NCBI GenBank assembly: GCA_013361525.1
Contig: JABFXY010000152.1
Span: 1-54,507, forward strand
Source: Polyangiaceae bacterium
GTDB taxonomy: Bacteria > Myxococcota_A > Polyangia > Polyangiales > Polyangiaceae
DNA: 54,507 bases
Direction of reading: 5' to 3'
The notes under the pieces were generated by a model. It was not told the origin of the DNA. It did no database searches and saw only the letters and a list, made by a program, of their open reading frames with translations. A program made the translations under genes and the position numbers. This document shows, piece after piece, positions 33,993-42,339 of the stretch. Numbering within the stretch: position 1 is the first letter of the stretch; every line of letters begins with the position of its first letter.

Positions 33993-34395
33993 CTACGTCC
34001 GGGGCGGGTTCGGGCCTGCACCACCAAAGCCGCCAAAGCCGCGTGTCGCGAGCCATGCTTCGGCGGCATCCACATTGCGAAGCCGCGCATCTACACGGCA
34101 AGCCGGCCCAGCGAAGGAATTCGGGACCGATGAGCACAATCGATGCGACGAGCGCGTGGCCCGCTAGAAAGTTGAGTTGGACATCACCGGGTGTCATCAG
34201 GGAGATCCCCTCGAGCAGCGAGTCCTCGTCGATGGCGAGCGCTTGAATCAACGTCTTGAGCTCGTCAGTTGCGGTCGCCCGCAGCAGGTCGCGCGTATCA
34301 CTCCGACGGCGTGGATCGAACGCGCCCACTTCGGTGCCGCGCACAGAGGTTGCCCTGGAGAGACGATCCGCCAACGTGCGGCTGTATACGGTCAT
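33993..34395 (-). pseudogene. Hypothetical gene interrupted by a single frameshift
   Basis: Starting at ATG 34395 the frame gives convincing protein (MTVYSRTLADRLSRATSVRG ... LVASIVLIGPEFLRWAGL) to about 34095. It then degrades into Cys/Arg-rich sequence unlike a real protein, ending only inside the next gene. Shifting by one base near 34096-34090 restores good sense, RVDARLRNVDAAEAWLATRG, and a stop at 33995-33993, leaving 64 bp before the next gene. So this is either a recent pseudogene or a sequencing indel. Intact length would be about 133 residues. Family unknown. Confidence 0.6.
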
Positions 34396-34402
34396 TTCGA
34401 CG

Positions 34403-35131
34403 TCAGGAGCACTGCTCGGGGCAGAGCGTCATCGCTGCGGCAACGCAGCGGCCGTCCCACACACGAACGCAGCAGGTTTCGTCAACTCCGCAAACCTGTT
34501 CGACACATGGATCGCATGACGACTCGAGGGCTGTCCCTTCCTCGCATGGCCCATGGTCGCATGTGCTCGAACAGTCGCGACAAGTCTCCGGCGTTTCGCA
34601 TTCGGCATCACAGATGCCATTGCCACAACTCCCAGAGCAGGGGTCGCAATCTTCGGGGCAGACGTCGGCGTCTTCGAGGAAACGGTCGCAGAATCCGTCG
34701 CCACATGAGCAGTCAATGCAGTCGAACGTGTCCTCATCGACATTACAGACGCCATCCCCACACTCGTAGCCGCAGTCCTCCAAACAGTCCTCAAATAGCT
34801 CGCAGCAACCATCGCCGCAATAGCATTGGTCCGCGTCGAAATCGCAGCATCCGCCCCAGCAGTCTTCGCAGTTCGAGAGCTCTTCGGCGCTACTACAGGA
34901 ACCGTCTCCACAATAGGAACAATCCTCTTCGCAGGGAGACACTTCATCAACCTCACAGTCTTCGTCAGCTGCACTACCTTCACAGGGATGGCAAACACCG
35001 TCGCCGCAGCGAGCTACGTCGTCAGGCAGCGAATCGCCGTCCGGGTCGCATCCTGCCGCCGCGAACATGCCGAACGCGACCAGTGCCAGACCGGACCCAA
35101 TCAGGCCGAAGCAGGTCTTCCCCATCCACAT
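34403..35131 (-). CDS. Cys-rich lipoprotein with CGDG repeats
   Basis: A 242-residue lipoprotein (MWMGKTCFGLIGSGLALVAF, lipobox AAGC). The mature chain is extremely Cys- and Asp/Glu-rich, with CGDGVC, CGDGSC, CGDGCC, CGDGVC, CGDGFC and CGNGIC units, each followed by a short acidic segment and CxxDC. The units look like small disulfide-knotted, possibly calcium-binding repeats of the kind common in myxobacterial surface proteins. The gene ends seven bases before the next one begins on the same strand. An ATG at 35125 is an equal start choice. Confidence 0.8.
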   Translation of the reverse strand: MWMGKTCFGLIGSGLALVAFGMFAAAGCDPDGDSLPDDVARCGDGVCHPCEGSAADEDCEVDEVSPCEEDCSYCGDGSCSSAEELSNCEDCWGGCCDFDADQCYCGDGCCELFEDCLEDCGYECGDGVCNVDEDTFDCIDCSCGDGFCDRFLEDADVCPEDCDPCSGSCGNGICDAECETPETCRDCSSTCDHGPCEEGTALESSCDPCVEQVCGVDETCCVRVWDGRCVAAAMTLCPEQCS

Positions 35132-35163
35132 AGCGTAGCTCGGAGCGTGGCTTCCCTCGACCC

Positions 35164-35724
35164 CTACTTCCCCTCCCTCAAACAGTGAACAATCTTCTCC
35201 CCCTGAAGCGCTCCTATCGGAGTGGGACACAGAATCGACAGCCCCTTTTCGCCAACCGAATGCTCGTGCTCGCCCAGCCAGTAATTGCACGCAGCGCCAC
35301 CCTCGCGCTGGAAGCTCGCATACTGGACGTTGAAGATCGTCGTCGCCGCGTCATCGATGACGATCTGTTGCGGATTCGCGGTCGACTTCGACTCCTCAGC
35401 CGGGCCTTTGAACTCGACGCGATGGCCGCTGCAGATCCACGGGCCACGAATCTCGTCGAGGGAACGGGCCTCCGCCCGGGCGAGGTCGCAATAGCGCCGT
35501 TGGGAGAACTCGCTCGACTCCTTCAACGACGTGGTGAGGGATTCGCATTTGGCGTTGTCGCCGAGCTCGTTCTTGGCGGCGAGCTTGGCGTGCTCGCACG
35601 CCGGGCTGTCCTCCCCGCAAACGGAGCAGCGCTGCTCCCAGTAGGGTTTGCACGGGGGGTCACATCCGGCGACGGCGATCGTTCCGAAGGCGGCCAGCGC
35701 GACGACGACCAAGGCGTATCTCAC
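35164..35724 (-). CDS. Cys-rich lipoprotein, unknown function
   Basis: A 186-residue protein from a GTG at 35724 (VRYALVVVALAAFGTIAVAG, lipobox VAGC). The mature domain has ten further Cys after the lipid-bearing one (CDPPCKPYWEQRCSVCGEDSP and others), with a charged helical stretch in the middle. Paired Cys suggest a disulfide-rich periplasmic domain. No family is recognised. It lies between a kinase gene and the CGDG-repeat lipoprotein, all on the minus strand. Confidence 0.7.
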   Translation of the reverse strand: MRYALVVVALAAFGTIAVAGCDPPCKPYWEQRCSVCGEDSPACEHAKLAAKNELGDNAKCESLTTSLKESSEFSQRRYCDLARAEARSLDEIRGPWICSGHRVEFKGPAEESKSTANPQQIVIDDAATTIFNVQYASFQREGGAACNYWLGEHEHSVGEKGLSILCPTPIGALQGEKIVHCLREGK

Positions 35725-35770
35725 CTCTTCGAGGTACTACGCGTCCTCGTTGCCCTCAACGCTACCGTTG

Positions 35771-37723
35771 CTAGTCGCCGAAGTTTGCGCAATTCGGATG
35801 CGCGGCGCGCACCCACTTCTTGACCTTCTCGTCGCGACCTTCGGCCGGCAGCATGCCACCGATGAGCGTCGCCGTGCGCTGGCAGTCGCCGACCCAGGCA
35901 AAACACATCGCCACGTTGGTGCGCGCCATCGTGACGCTGGTCGCGTCCGGGGTCTTCGCGCCGTGATCTTTGATCGCTTGGTTTGCCTGCGTGTTGAATT
36001 GCTCGCAGCGTGCCTTGGTGAACGGCGGTGCACCCGCTTGGAAGCCGACGGCTTTGAGGCGCTCTTCGGGCGTGGATTGTTTGCTGTCGGCCGGGCAGTA
36101 GGTCGCGCGCATCTGGTCGGCGACGCCGCTCGCGCCGGCGCCCAAGTTGGGGTCGCCCTTGATCCGCGCGACGCCGTCGGAGCATTTGCCAATCAGCATT
36201 TCGCACGTCGCCCGCATGGTCGACATGCCGTCGATCACGGTCGGCTGAATCGCGCGCGCTTTGCCGAGGTGCTCGAGGCACTTTTTGCCGTCTTTTGCGA
36301 GCATCGCTTTGCTCGCTTGGTCGAGCTGCGATTGGAATTCGGTATTGTCGGCCAAGGTCATCGCGCGCGGGGTTGCCGTCCCCGTCGCAAGCCCGAATGC
36401 GTCCGTTTTGCCTGCATCGGAGCCGTGCGCCACGTTGTCGACGGGCAATCCATTGTTGACGGCGACGGGAGGGTGACCGCCCGGAGCCGCCGCGCTCGGC
36501 GCGCCGTCCGCCGACAGCGCGACCGCGCTCGGCTGGGGAGCTACGCCGGTATCGACGATAGCGCTCTCGGCCGCCGCCGAGTTGGCCTCGGATGCCGAAG
36601 GAATGCTTGCCGGGCTCGTGTCCCCGCCCCGTTTGAACAGACTGCTCTGGGACAACGCAATCCCGCCAATCGCAACCGCAGCAACACCAATCGCAATACC
36701 GATGAATCGCTGACCGCCTCGGGTCGATCGCGGAGCGTCTTGCACCGACGTTTCGACGGCGCGCGCAAATGATTCGACGTTGGAATGGCGCCTCGACGGG
36801 TCTGCCGACAGCGCCGTTGCGATGGCGGCCCACAGCGATCGTGGAGGAGGCGTGTCGCCCCAGGCTCCGCGGGCCTTCTTCTCGAGATCCTCCGCTGTCG
36901 TGCCGGCGGTGACGCGCTCACCGAGCAGCGCTTCGGCCAGGCAAACGGCTAGAGCGAACTGATCGGCGTGCGCGCTGACCTCACCGGACCGTTGTTCGGG
37001 GGCCATATAACCGGGTGTGCCGGCGGGCAAGGCGCGCTGGCCTTCTGCGGCGGCAAGGCCGAAGTCGGTAATGCGCACCCGACCGTCGTTTCCGAGCAAG
37101 ATATTCGACGGCTTGATATCGCGGTGCGTGAGGCCGGCAGCATGAATGGCGGCGAGGCCTTTGGCGGCCTGCATGTATGCGTCGATGCGGTCTCGGTAAG
37201 AGCGCGCTCGGTGCGGCCAGCCCTTATCCATCGTGACGCCTTCGATGTATTCGACGGCCACGAAGACGCTGTCGCCCTCGATACCGACGTCGAAGACGGT
37301 GAGTACGTTGGGGTGCGAGACACGAGCGAGGGCGCGCGCTTCGTCAGCGAGCTGCTCGGTCGCCGCGGCCGTCTTTCGATCGGGCCGCATGAGCTTGAGC
37401 GCGACGCGCCGGCCGAGCGACGGATCCCATCCTTCGTAGACGACGCCCATGCCGCCGGCAGCGACCTCGCGGCGGATCTCATAGCGGCTGACGCGGTGAG
37501 AAGGCGGCGCGGTGGAGCGCGTAACGGGCGGTTGATCCGTCGTCGCAGAGATGGGCGTGGGCGATCCGAGCGCGCGGCCTACCTCGACGATCGCGCGACG
37601 GCACGTGGGGCAGCCGTCGAGGTGGTGCTCGAGGACGGCGCGGTCCGTTTCCCCCAATCGACCTTCGACAAAGCCGCAAAGGCTCTCGGTGTCGGGGCAG
37701 ACGTGGCTCGACGGGGCGCTCAT
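35771..37723 (-). CDS. Ser/Thr protein kinase with N-terminal anti-sigma-like zinc finger
   Basis: A 650-residue fusion. Residues 1-60 form a zinc-finger anti-sigma-like module, with HHLDGCPTCR providing the H-x3-C-x2-C ligands. The kinase domain follows: VAAGGMGVVYEGW, VALKLM, HRDIKPSN, DFGLAAAEG, GYMAPEQ. Then comes one transmembrane helix (FIGIAIGVAAVAIGGIAL, about residue 340) and an extracytoplasmic Ala/Ser-rich tail ending in a TPR-like Cys-bearing domain (CLEHLGKARAIQPTVI). The gene's ATG overlaps the stop of the sigma-factor gene (37720-37723), so the two are translationally coupled. The finger could bind that sigma factor, making the kinase its possible regulator. Confidence 0.93.
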   Translation of the reverse strand: MSAPSSHVCPDTESLCGFVEGRLGETDRAVLEHHLDGCPTCRRAIVEVGRALGSPTPISATTDQPPVTRSTAPPSHRVSRYEIRREVAAGGMGVVYEGWDPSLGRRVALKLMRPDRKTAAATEQLADEARALARVSHPNVLTVFDVGIEGDSVFVAVEYIEGVTMDKGWPHRARSYRDRIDAYMQAAKGLAAIHAAGLTHRDIKPSNILLGNDGRVRITDFGLAAAEGQRALPAGTPGYMAPEQRSGEVSAHADQFALAVCLAEALLGERVTAGTTAEDLEKKARGAWGDTPPPRSLWAAIATALSADPSRRHSNVESFARAVETSVQDAPRSTRGGQRFIGIAIGVAAVAIGGIALSQSSLFKRGGDTSPASIPSASEANSAAAESAIVDTGVAPQPSAVALSADGAPSAAAPGGHPPVAVNNGLPVDNVAHGSDAGKTDAFGLATGTATPRAMTLADNTEFQSQLDQASKAMLAKDGKKCLEHLGKARAIQPTVIDGMSTMRATCEMLIGKCSDGVARIKGDPNLGAGASGVADQMRATYCPADSKQSTPEERLKAVGFQAGAPPFTKARCEQFNTQANQAIKDHGAKTPDATSVTMARTNVAMCFAWVGDCQRTATLIGGMLPAEGRDEKVKKWVRAAHPNCANFGD

Positions 37724-38592
37724 CGCGAGTCTCCGAGGTCACCGATGCTCGCCTCGGTCGGCGCGAGGAGCCTCGAGAGGCTGAGATCGAGGTTGTCTTC
37801 GACGAGTTTGAGAATGCTCGCGAGCTCACCTTCGTCGACGCGCAGGCTCGTTGCGAGCTCTTTGCGCGTGCCCTCGACGAGCAATTGTTTCGCGCGCGCA
37901 ACCCTGCGCGCAGCCGTCGCGCGATGAACACCGAGCGTCACGGCGAGGTCGTCACACGAGAGATTCTGCAAAACGGAGAGCCGAAGAATGAGCCGATCCG
38001 ACGACGAGAGGCCTTTGATTGCGGAAGCGAACGCCGCTCGAAACGAGCTTCTGTAATGGACCTTCAAGAAGTCGAGCTCGAGATCGTGACCGTCGGCGAG
38101 GCTGCTCAGGGTTTCGTCGTCGCGCGCAGTGGCGATCTTCTTTCCTCGTTCGGCGTTGACGAACGCGCGCACGGCCGCGACACGCAGCCAGTTCTCGAGA
38201 AAGCCCTGTCCGGAGTACGTCGCGATACGTGGCTCGGCCCCAGGCACCGCGACGAAGAGGCGGTCGCGTAGGATCTGCCGGAGCTCGTCCCTTCGCTCCG
38301 GTGTTCGGGCGAACCGCGAGACGGCGCGGTCGATGACGTTCGCGAACTTCCGTTCGAACGCTTCGATGGCGCGCGCATCACCCTTCGCGCAGGCGCACGC
38401 GAGGTACAAATCGTCGGGGCGAAGGCGCGCGACGGCGCCCGCGCGGTCGTCGGCTGCGTCCAGCCGGCGGCGCAGCTCCGCGGCGAAAGCCGCTTCGTCG
38501 AGGGCGAGACTGGGCCACGCCGCGCGCCCCGCGGCGACGAGGGCGTCCAGCGTCGCGCCGGATTCGCGCGAATCCCGTTCGTCCGAGCCCAT
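37720..38592 (-). CDS. RNA polymerase sigma factor, ECF-like, coupled to a Ser/Thr kinase
   Basis: About 290 residues. A non-conserved N-terminal extension of about 75 residues precedes a sigma-70 region-2-like part (AIEAFERKFANVIDRAVSRF, FLENWLRVAAVRAFVNAERG) and a region-4-like HTH (LSVLQNLSCDDLAVTLGVHR, ATAARRVARAKQLLVEG). The order fits the long ECF-like sigmas found beside Ser/Thr kinases in myxobacteria. Its TGA overlaps the kinase ATG. ATG 38592 is preferred over an upstream in-frame start at 38634. Confidence 0.85.
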   Translation of the reverse strand: MGSDERDSRESGATLDALVAAGRAAWPSLALDEAAFAAELRRRLDAADDRAGAVARLRPDDLYLACACAKGDARAIEAFERKFANVIDRAVSRFARTPERRDELRQILRDRLFVAVPGAEPRIATYSGQGFLENWLRVAAVRAFVNAERGKKIATARDDETLSSLADGHDLELDFLKVHYRSSFRAAFASAIKGLSSSDRLILRLSVLQNLSCDDLAVTLGVHRATAARRVARAKQLLVEGTRKELATSLRVDEGELASILKLVEDNLDLSLSRLLAPTEASIGDLGDSR

Positions 38593-38702
38593 CGCTACAC
38601 CCGTAGAAAAAGCAGGTGGGCCGTCCGGCCGCAAGCGACGACCCGCGTCCGGGGCCTGAAATTCGCGTGTGGATACCCTGCTCTCGCGCTAAAGCATCGG
38701 CC

Positions 38703-39440
38703 GTGCTTCAGCTTTTTCGGCGCCTCGCGCTTGCTTCCTGCTTGATCGGCCTGAGCGCTTGCGCATCGTCCGGCATCCCGAGCGACGCGAAGACCACGGT
38801 ACTCTCGTTCGAGGACCTCGACTGCTCCTCGTGCGGGGACACGATGGCCCGCGAGCTCATTCAGGTCGACGGCGTCTACAAAACCGCCTTCAACAAGCGC
38901 AAAGCGGAGCTCACGGTCATCGCGGATCCGACCGTCCACGTGCTCGCGATCGCGGAGAAGAAGAAGCCCGCCGAAGAGGAGTGGAAGGTCACACTCGGCG
39001 CCGGAAAGGGTCGATACAAAGCCTGGGAGAGCGCGCCGCAGGGTGCCGATGTCCAGCAGGTCGCGAAAAACGGCGAGGACGTCGCCGACCTCACGCCCCA
39101 CATCGCGAAGGGAAAGGTCACGATCGTGGACTTCTCGGCGCCGTGGTGTGAGCCCTGCCGCGAGCTCGATGCGTACATCGTCGAGCGGCTCAAGGTCCGC
39201 AAAGACGTGGCCTATCGCAAGCTCGACATCGGTGATTGGGACACGCCGCTCGCCAAGCGATTCATGAAAGAGGCCAAAGAGCTCCCGTTCGTGATCGTCT
39301 ACGACAAGAACGGCAACCGGTTCGCCTCGCTCAGCGGCCTCGACACGAACCGCCTCGACGAGACGCTTGTGAAGGCAGGCTCCGTCATCGACGACGCGCC
39401 CCCTTCGACGGAAGCTGCGCCGGCGACGAAGAATCCATGA
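38703..39440 (+). CDS. Lipoprotein with HMA-like domain and thioredoxin domain
   Basis: A 245-residue protein from a GTG at 38703. It has signal MLQLFRRLALASCLIGLSAC (lipobox LSAC, Cys20). Residues 32-85 look like a heavy-metal-associated domain with metal/thiol motif DLDCSSCGDTMA (C41-x-x-C44). Residues 125-230 are a thioredoxin fold with FSAPWCEPCREL (C149-E-P-C152), cis-Pro in LPFVIVYD, and a C-terminal SGLDTNRLDE helix. It is anchored to a membrane facing the periplasm and probably transfers electrons or metal. Its stop overlaps the start of the double-Sec candidate (ATGA, 39437-39440), so that protein is the likely redox partner. Confidence 0.87.
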   Translation: MLQLFRRLALASCLIGLSACASSGIPSDAKTTVLSFEDLDCSSCGDTMARELIQVDGVYKTAFNKRKAELTVIADPTVHVLAIAEKKKPAEEEWKVTLGAGKGRYKAWESAPQGADVQQVAKNGEDVADLTPHIAKGKVTIVDFSAPWCEPCRELDAYIVERLKVRKDVAYRKLDIGDWDTPLAKRFMKEAKELPFVIVYDKNGNRFASLSGLDTNRLDETLVKAGSVIDDAPPSTEAAPATKNP

Positions 39441-40531
39441 CGTTCCTCCGACTCGCCATCGTCGGCATCGCCGTCGCGTGGCCGACGATCAGCTACGCCG
39501 AAGCCTGAGCTGCCTGAACCAACCCCAACCTGCCGGTCGGCGGGTCCGAAGCAAAGGTGGTTCAGCCGGGTAGGCTCTCGCTGCGCCTCGAGCACACTTT
39601 CGTGCCGATGACGGTGAGCCACGTCGCAGAGTGCCCGGATCTCGGGCCTGCCTGCGAGGGGCCCGTCCCGCCCACACCCTACAACCACCATATCGATCAG
39701 TTCATCTTCGAGACCGGTCTCACCGCGACGATCGGACTCGCGGATTGGTTCGAGCTCGAAAACCGCTGGGCGTTGCGCGTCACCGACGTGAGCCCCACGT
39801 ATTCGGAGCTCGACGGTACGCCGAAGTCCGTGCCCAACGACATTCACCATCACGACGAGACGCTCGTCGATCCGACGGACGGATGGCTCGTCGGACGATT
39901 CGCGCAGCGGCACGGCGACTTCATCGGAACGTTCCAGCTAGGAATGACATTGCCGATCGGCCGCACCGAGGAAGACCCTTATCGCCTGGGGGCCGAGGGC
40001 TTGTCGCACGAGCATCTGCAGGCGGGCACAGGCACCGTGATGCCCATCGTCGGCTTCGCCGTGAGCTATACGGTCGCCCCTGTCACGATGGGCCTCTCGG
40101 GCGTCGGCTTCGTCAGCGCGTACGAGAATGACGAGGGGTTTCGCGCACCGTCGCGCATCTACGCGAGCCATCGGGTCTCGGTGTCGCTCGTCGACGGCAT
40201 GTTCCGTCCGTTCGCCGGGATCGATCTCGCGCACGAGACGGAGGAGCTCTGGCAGGGAAAGCCCGGCCTCGAAGGGTCGAACGTCCGCACCGAGCTTTAT
40301 GGGAGCACCGGTCTCGCGTTCCGCTTCTTCGATCCGTGGAGCGTCGATATCAGCATTCGTGGTCGCGTCGCGACGCTGACGGATGCACCGACGTTCGAGG
40401 TACCGGTCATGATTGGTCTCGGTCTCGAGACGTCCTTCGAGCTATGGAAGAGCGGCGCCGAGCCGAAAGCCGAAGGTCCGCAAATCGAAGAGCGGATCGA
40501 AGACGACACCAAGATCTACGAAAAGAAATGA
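39437..40531 (+). CDS. Candidate outer-membrane selenoprotein with U-x-x-U motif (two in-frame TGA)
   Basis: Reads as 364 residues if TGA at 39506 and 39515 encode Sec24 and Sec27. The ATG at 39437 overlaps the upstream stop. The N-terminus MTFLRLAIVGIAVAWPTISY ends in AEA and gives a signal peptide. Then comes U-A-A-U-TNPNLPVGG, and the frame continues for 337 sense codons into a beta-rich, outer-membrane-like protein (FIFETGLTATIGLADWFELE, VDISIRGRVATLT). A GTG at 39557 could start the downstream part alone, but then it would lose its signal peptide and the coupling to its neighbour. A 7-bp hairpin with loop GGUC starts its loop 17 nt after the second TGA. Probable role: redox-active or metal-binding outer-membrane protein. 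Recoding is inferred. Confidence 0.78.
39528..39545 (+). promoter_or_regulatory. Candidate bacterial SECIS hairpin of the UxxU selenoprotein
   Basis: Arms ACCUGCC (39528-39534) and GGCGGGU (39539-39545), seven pairs with one U-G, close the loop GGUC (39535-39538). The loop begins 17 nt after the second UGA and 26 nt after the first, so one element could serve both. A GGU-containing loop is also present in the E. coli fdhF SECIS. Confidence 0.65.
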
Positions 40532-40947
40532 CGACGCATCGCGCTCCCGTTCTCGTGTCCGCCGCGGTGATCATCGAAGGCGACCGCGTCCTGCTCTCGC
40601 AGAGAAAGCGCGGTACACACCTCGAGCTCGCGTGGGAGTTCCCCGGCGGCAAAGTCGAACCGGGCGAAGACCCGCGCGTCGCCCTCGCGCGCGAGCTCGA
40701 GGAAGAGCTCGGCATTCATTGCGACGTCGGCGCGCCCGTGGAGGTGACCTTCCACGCCTACCCGGAGAAGGACGTCCTCCTCCTCTTCTTCGAGGCGACG
40801 CGCCGGCCGGGGTCCGCGGATCCGCGCGCGCTCGATGTCGCCGCCGTCCGTTGGGCCGCCGCGTCCGAGCTTCGCGACGAGGAGTTTCCGCCCGCCGACG
40901 TGGCGATTTTGCAGCGCATTCGGGCGCGTCTCCATGCCGCCGGCTGA
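40528..40947 (+). CDS. Nudix hydrolase, MutT-like
   Basis: A 139-residue Nudix protein. The Nudix box is complete: GGKVEPGEDPRVALARELEE followed by ELGI (G-x5-E-x7-R-E-L-x-E-E-L-G-I). SAAVIIEGDRVLLSQRKRG at the start and a VRWAAASELRDEEFPPAD end resemble MutT/8-oxo-dGTPase homologues, so it may clear oxidised nucleotides. ATG 40528 overlaps the stop of the selenoprotein candidate, completing a three-gene translationally coupled operon with a possible oxidative-stress theme. Confidence 0.93.
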   Translation: MTTHRAPVLVSAAVIIEGDRVLLSQRKRGTHLELAWEFPGGKVEPGEDPRVALARELEEELGIHCDVGAPVEVTFHAYPEKDVLLLFFEATRRPGSADPRALDVAAVRWAAASELRDEEFPPADVAILQRIRARLHAAG

Positions 40948-41070
40948 CGGCTCGGAGGCGACTGATTCCTAATCGTCAATGCGTGCGGTTCCCCCATTGG
41001 TGATCTAGGAATTCGCATTACCAAGATCGCGCGACCACTTGGATCGCAGCTGATTTCAAGGAGTTCCGTC

Positions 41071-42180
41071 TTGCGAGCGCGCGAGGCGCGGCGATATCAA
41101 ATGGTAATGAACAAGCCTTACCTATCATCGGTACTTGCATTGATGCTTCTTGCGGCTTGCGGTGATGACACCTCGTCGGGCGGCAGCGGCGGCTCGGGTG
41201 GCGCGCAGGGCGGAGGCGGGGGCAGCGGGGGTGAAGCGACAGGCGCCGGTGGAAGCGGCGGCGAAAACGCCGGTGGCGACAGCGAAGGCGGTGGCGGTGC
41301 CGAGGTCGGCGGCGCGGGCGGCTCCGGCGGCGAGGGCGGCTCTGCCCCCGTCTGTGGCGACGGCGCGATCGGCGGCGAAGAGGCATGCGACGACACCAAC
41401 AACGTCGCCGGCGACGGCTGCTCGGAGGCGTGCGCTGTCGAAGACGGTTGGACATGCGATGGTGAGCCGAGTGTTTGCACCACGCCGACGCTCGTTGCCG
41501 TCACCGAGGATGGTGACTTCTATCGCGTCAACGTCGGTGACGGCTCCGCGACCCTGGTTGGTGAGACCGGCTTCACGTCGCTCTGGAGTCTCGCGGCAAA
41601 CGCAAACGGAGAGCTCTTCACGGCCGAATCGCAATCGGGCGCAGGAGCTCGTCGGCTCATCCAAATCAACCCGCTGACCGGAGAGGGCACCGTCGTCGTG
41701 ACGCTCACGAATGCGGCGACGCTCGACTTCCGCTCTCTCGCGTTCTCCACCGCCGGCGTGCTCTACGGTGTCAACCACTCCAACGACTCGCTTTACACCA
41801 TCGATATGGCGACTGGAGCAGCGACGCTTATTGGTGATACGGGTCTGACGAACCTCGAAGGTCTCGACTTCACGTCGGCGGGCCAGCTCTACGCTTGGAA
41901 TGCCACGAGTGGACTCCTCGCGCAGCAGGCCGGACTAAACACGCTGGATCCGGCGACCGGCGCCTCGACGGACGTCAATCTGGCCGACATGGGAACGCAA
42001 CAAGCGGTCTTCAGCATCGCAACGGTTCCGGGGGATGCGACGTTCATCGGAATTGGGGGGTCGACCCTCTACTCGATTGACAGGCTGAACGGCGCGGCAC
42101 CGGAGATTGTCGACCACGACGTCCCGAACCCGCGAGGCATCGAAATTATCAGCCTCCCTGCTTTGCCGGCGGAGCAATGA
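41071..42180 (+). CDS. Lipoprotein with DUF4215 Cys-repeat and beta-propeller domain
   Basis: About 369 residues from a TTG preceded by AAGGAG seven bases upstream; ATGs at 41101 and 41107 are alternatives. Signal core YLSSVLALMLLAAC, then a Gly/Ser spacer of about 70 residues. One DUF4215-type Cys-rich repeat follows (GGEEACDDTNNVAGDGCSEA, with Cys on both sides), then a propeller with LVAVTEDGDFYRVNVGDGSA, LYTIDMATGAATLIGDTGLT and LNTLDPATGASTDVNL blades. Surface-exposed; ligand unknown. A strong hairpin lies 22 bases past the stop. Confidence 0.85.
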   Translation: MRAREARRYQMVMNKPYLSSVLALMLLAACGDDTSSGGSGGSGGAQGGGGGSGGEATGAGGSGGENAGGDSEGGGGAEVGGAGGSGGEGGSAPVCGDGAIGGEEACDDTNNVAGDGCSEACAVEDGWTCDGEPSVCTTPTLVAVTEDGDFYRVNVGDGSATLVGETGFTSLWSLAANANGELFTAESQSGAGARRLIQINPLTGEGTVVVTLTNAATLDFRSLAFSTAGVLYGVNHSNDSLYTIDMATGAATLIGDTGLTNLEGLDFTSAGQLYAWNATSGLLAQQAGLNTLDPATGASTDVNLADMGTQQAVFSIATVPGDATFIGIGGSTLYSIDRLNGAAPEIVDHDVPNPRGIEIISLPALPAEQ

Positions 42181-42201
42181 GCGCTTAGCGCATACCTTGC
42201 G

Positions 42202-42242
42202 CACTCGGTCCTGCTCACTTTCGAAGAGAGCTGGACCGAGTG
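42202..42242 (+). terminator. Candidate transcription terminator hairpin
   Basis: CACTCGGTCC (42202-42211) pairs perfectly with GGACCGAGTG (42233-42242) over a 21-base loop that can itself fold (GCTC/GAGC). It starts 22 bases after the lipoprotein stop at 42180. No clear T-tract follows, so Rho-independence is uncertain. Confidence 0.5.
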
Positions 42243-42339
42243 GCCGTGCCGCGGCGGATTCAATTGCGCGGGAGCGACGCGGCGGATTCAACTGCGCCCG
42301 CGAGCACCGGATTCACGTCGGCCGGCGCAGCGGGCGGCC

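Noticed and set aside
39557..40531. Outer-membrane protein starting at GTG 39557
   Set aside because: This start removes the signal peptide such a protein needs and leaves the coupled ATG at 39437 encoding only 23 residues.
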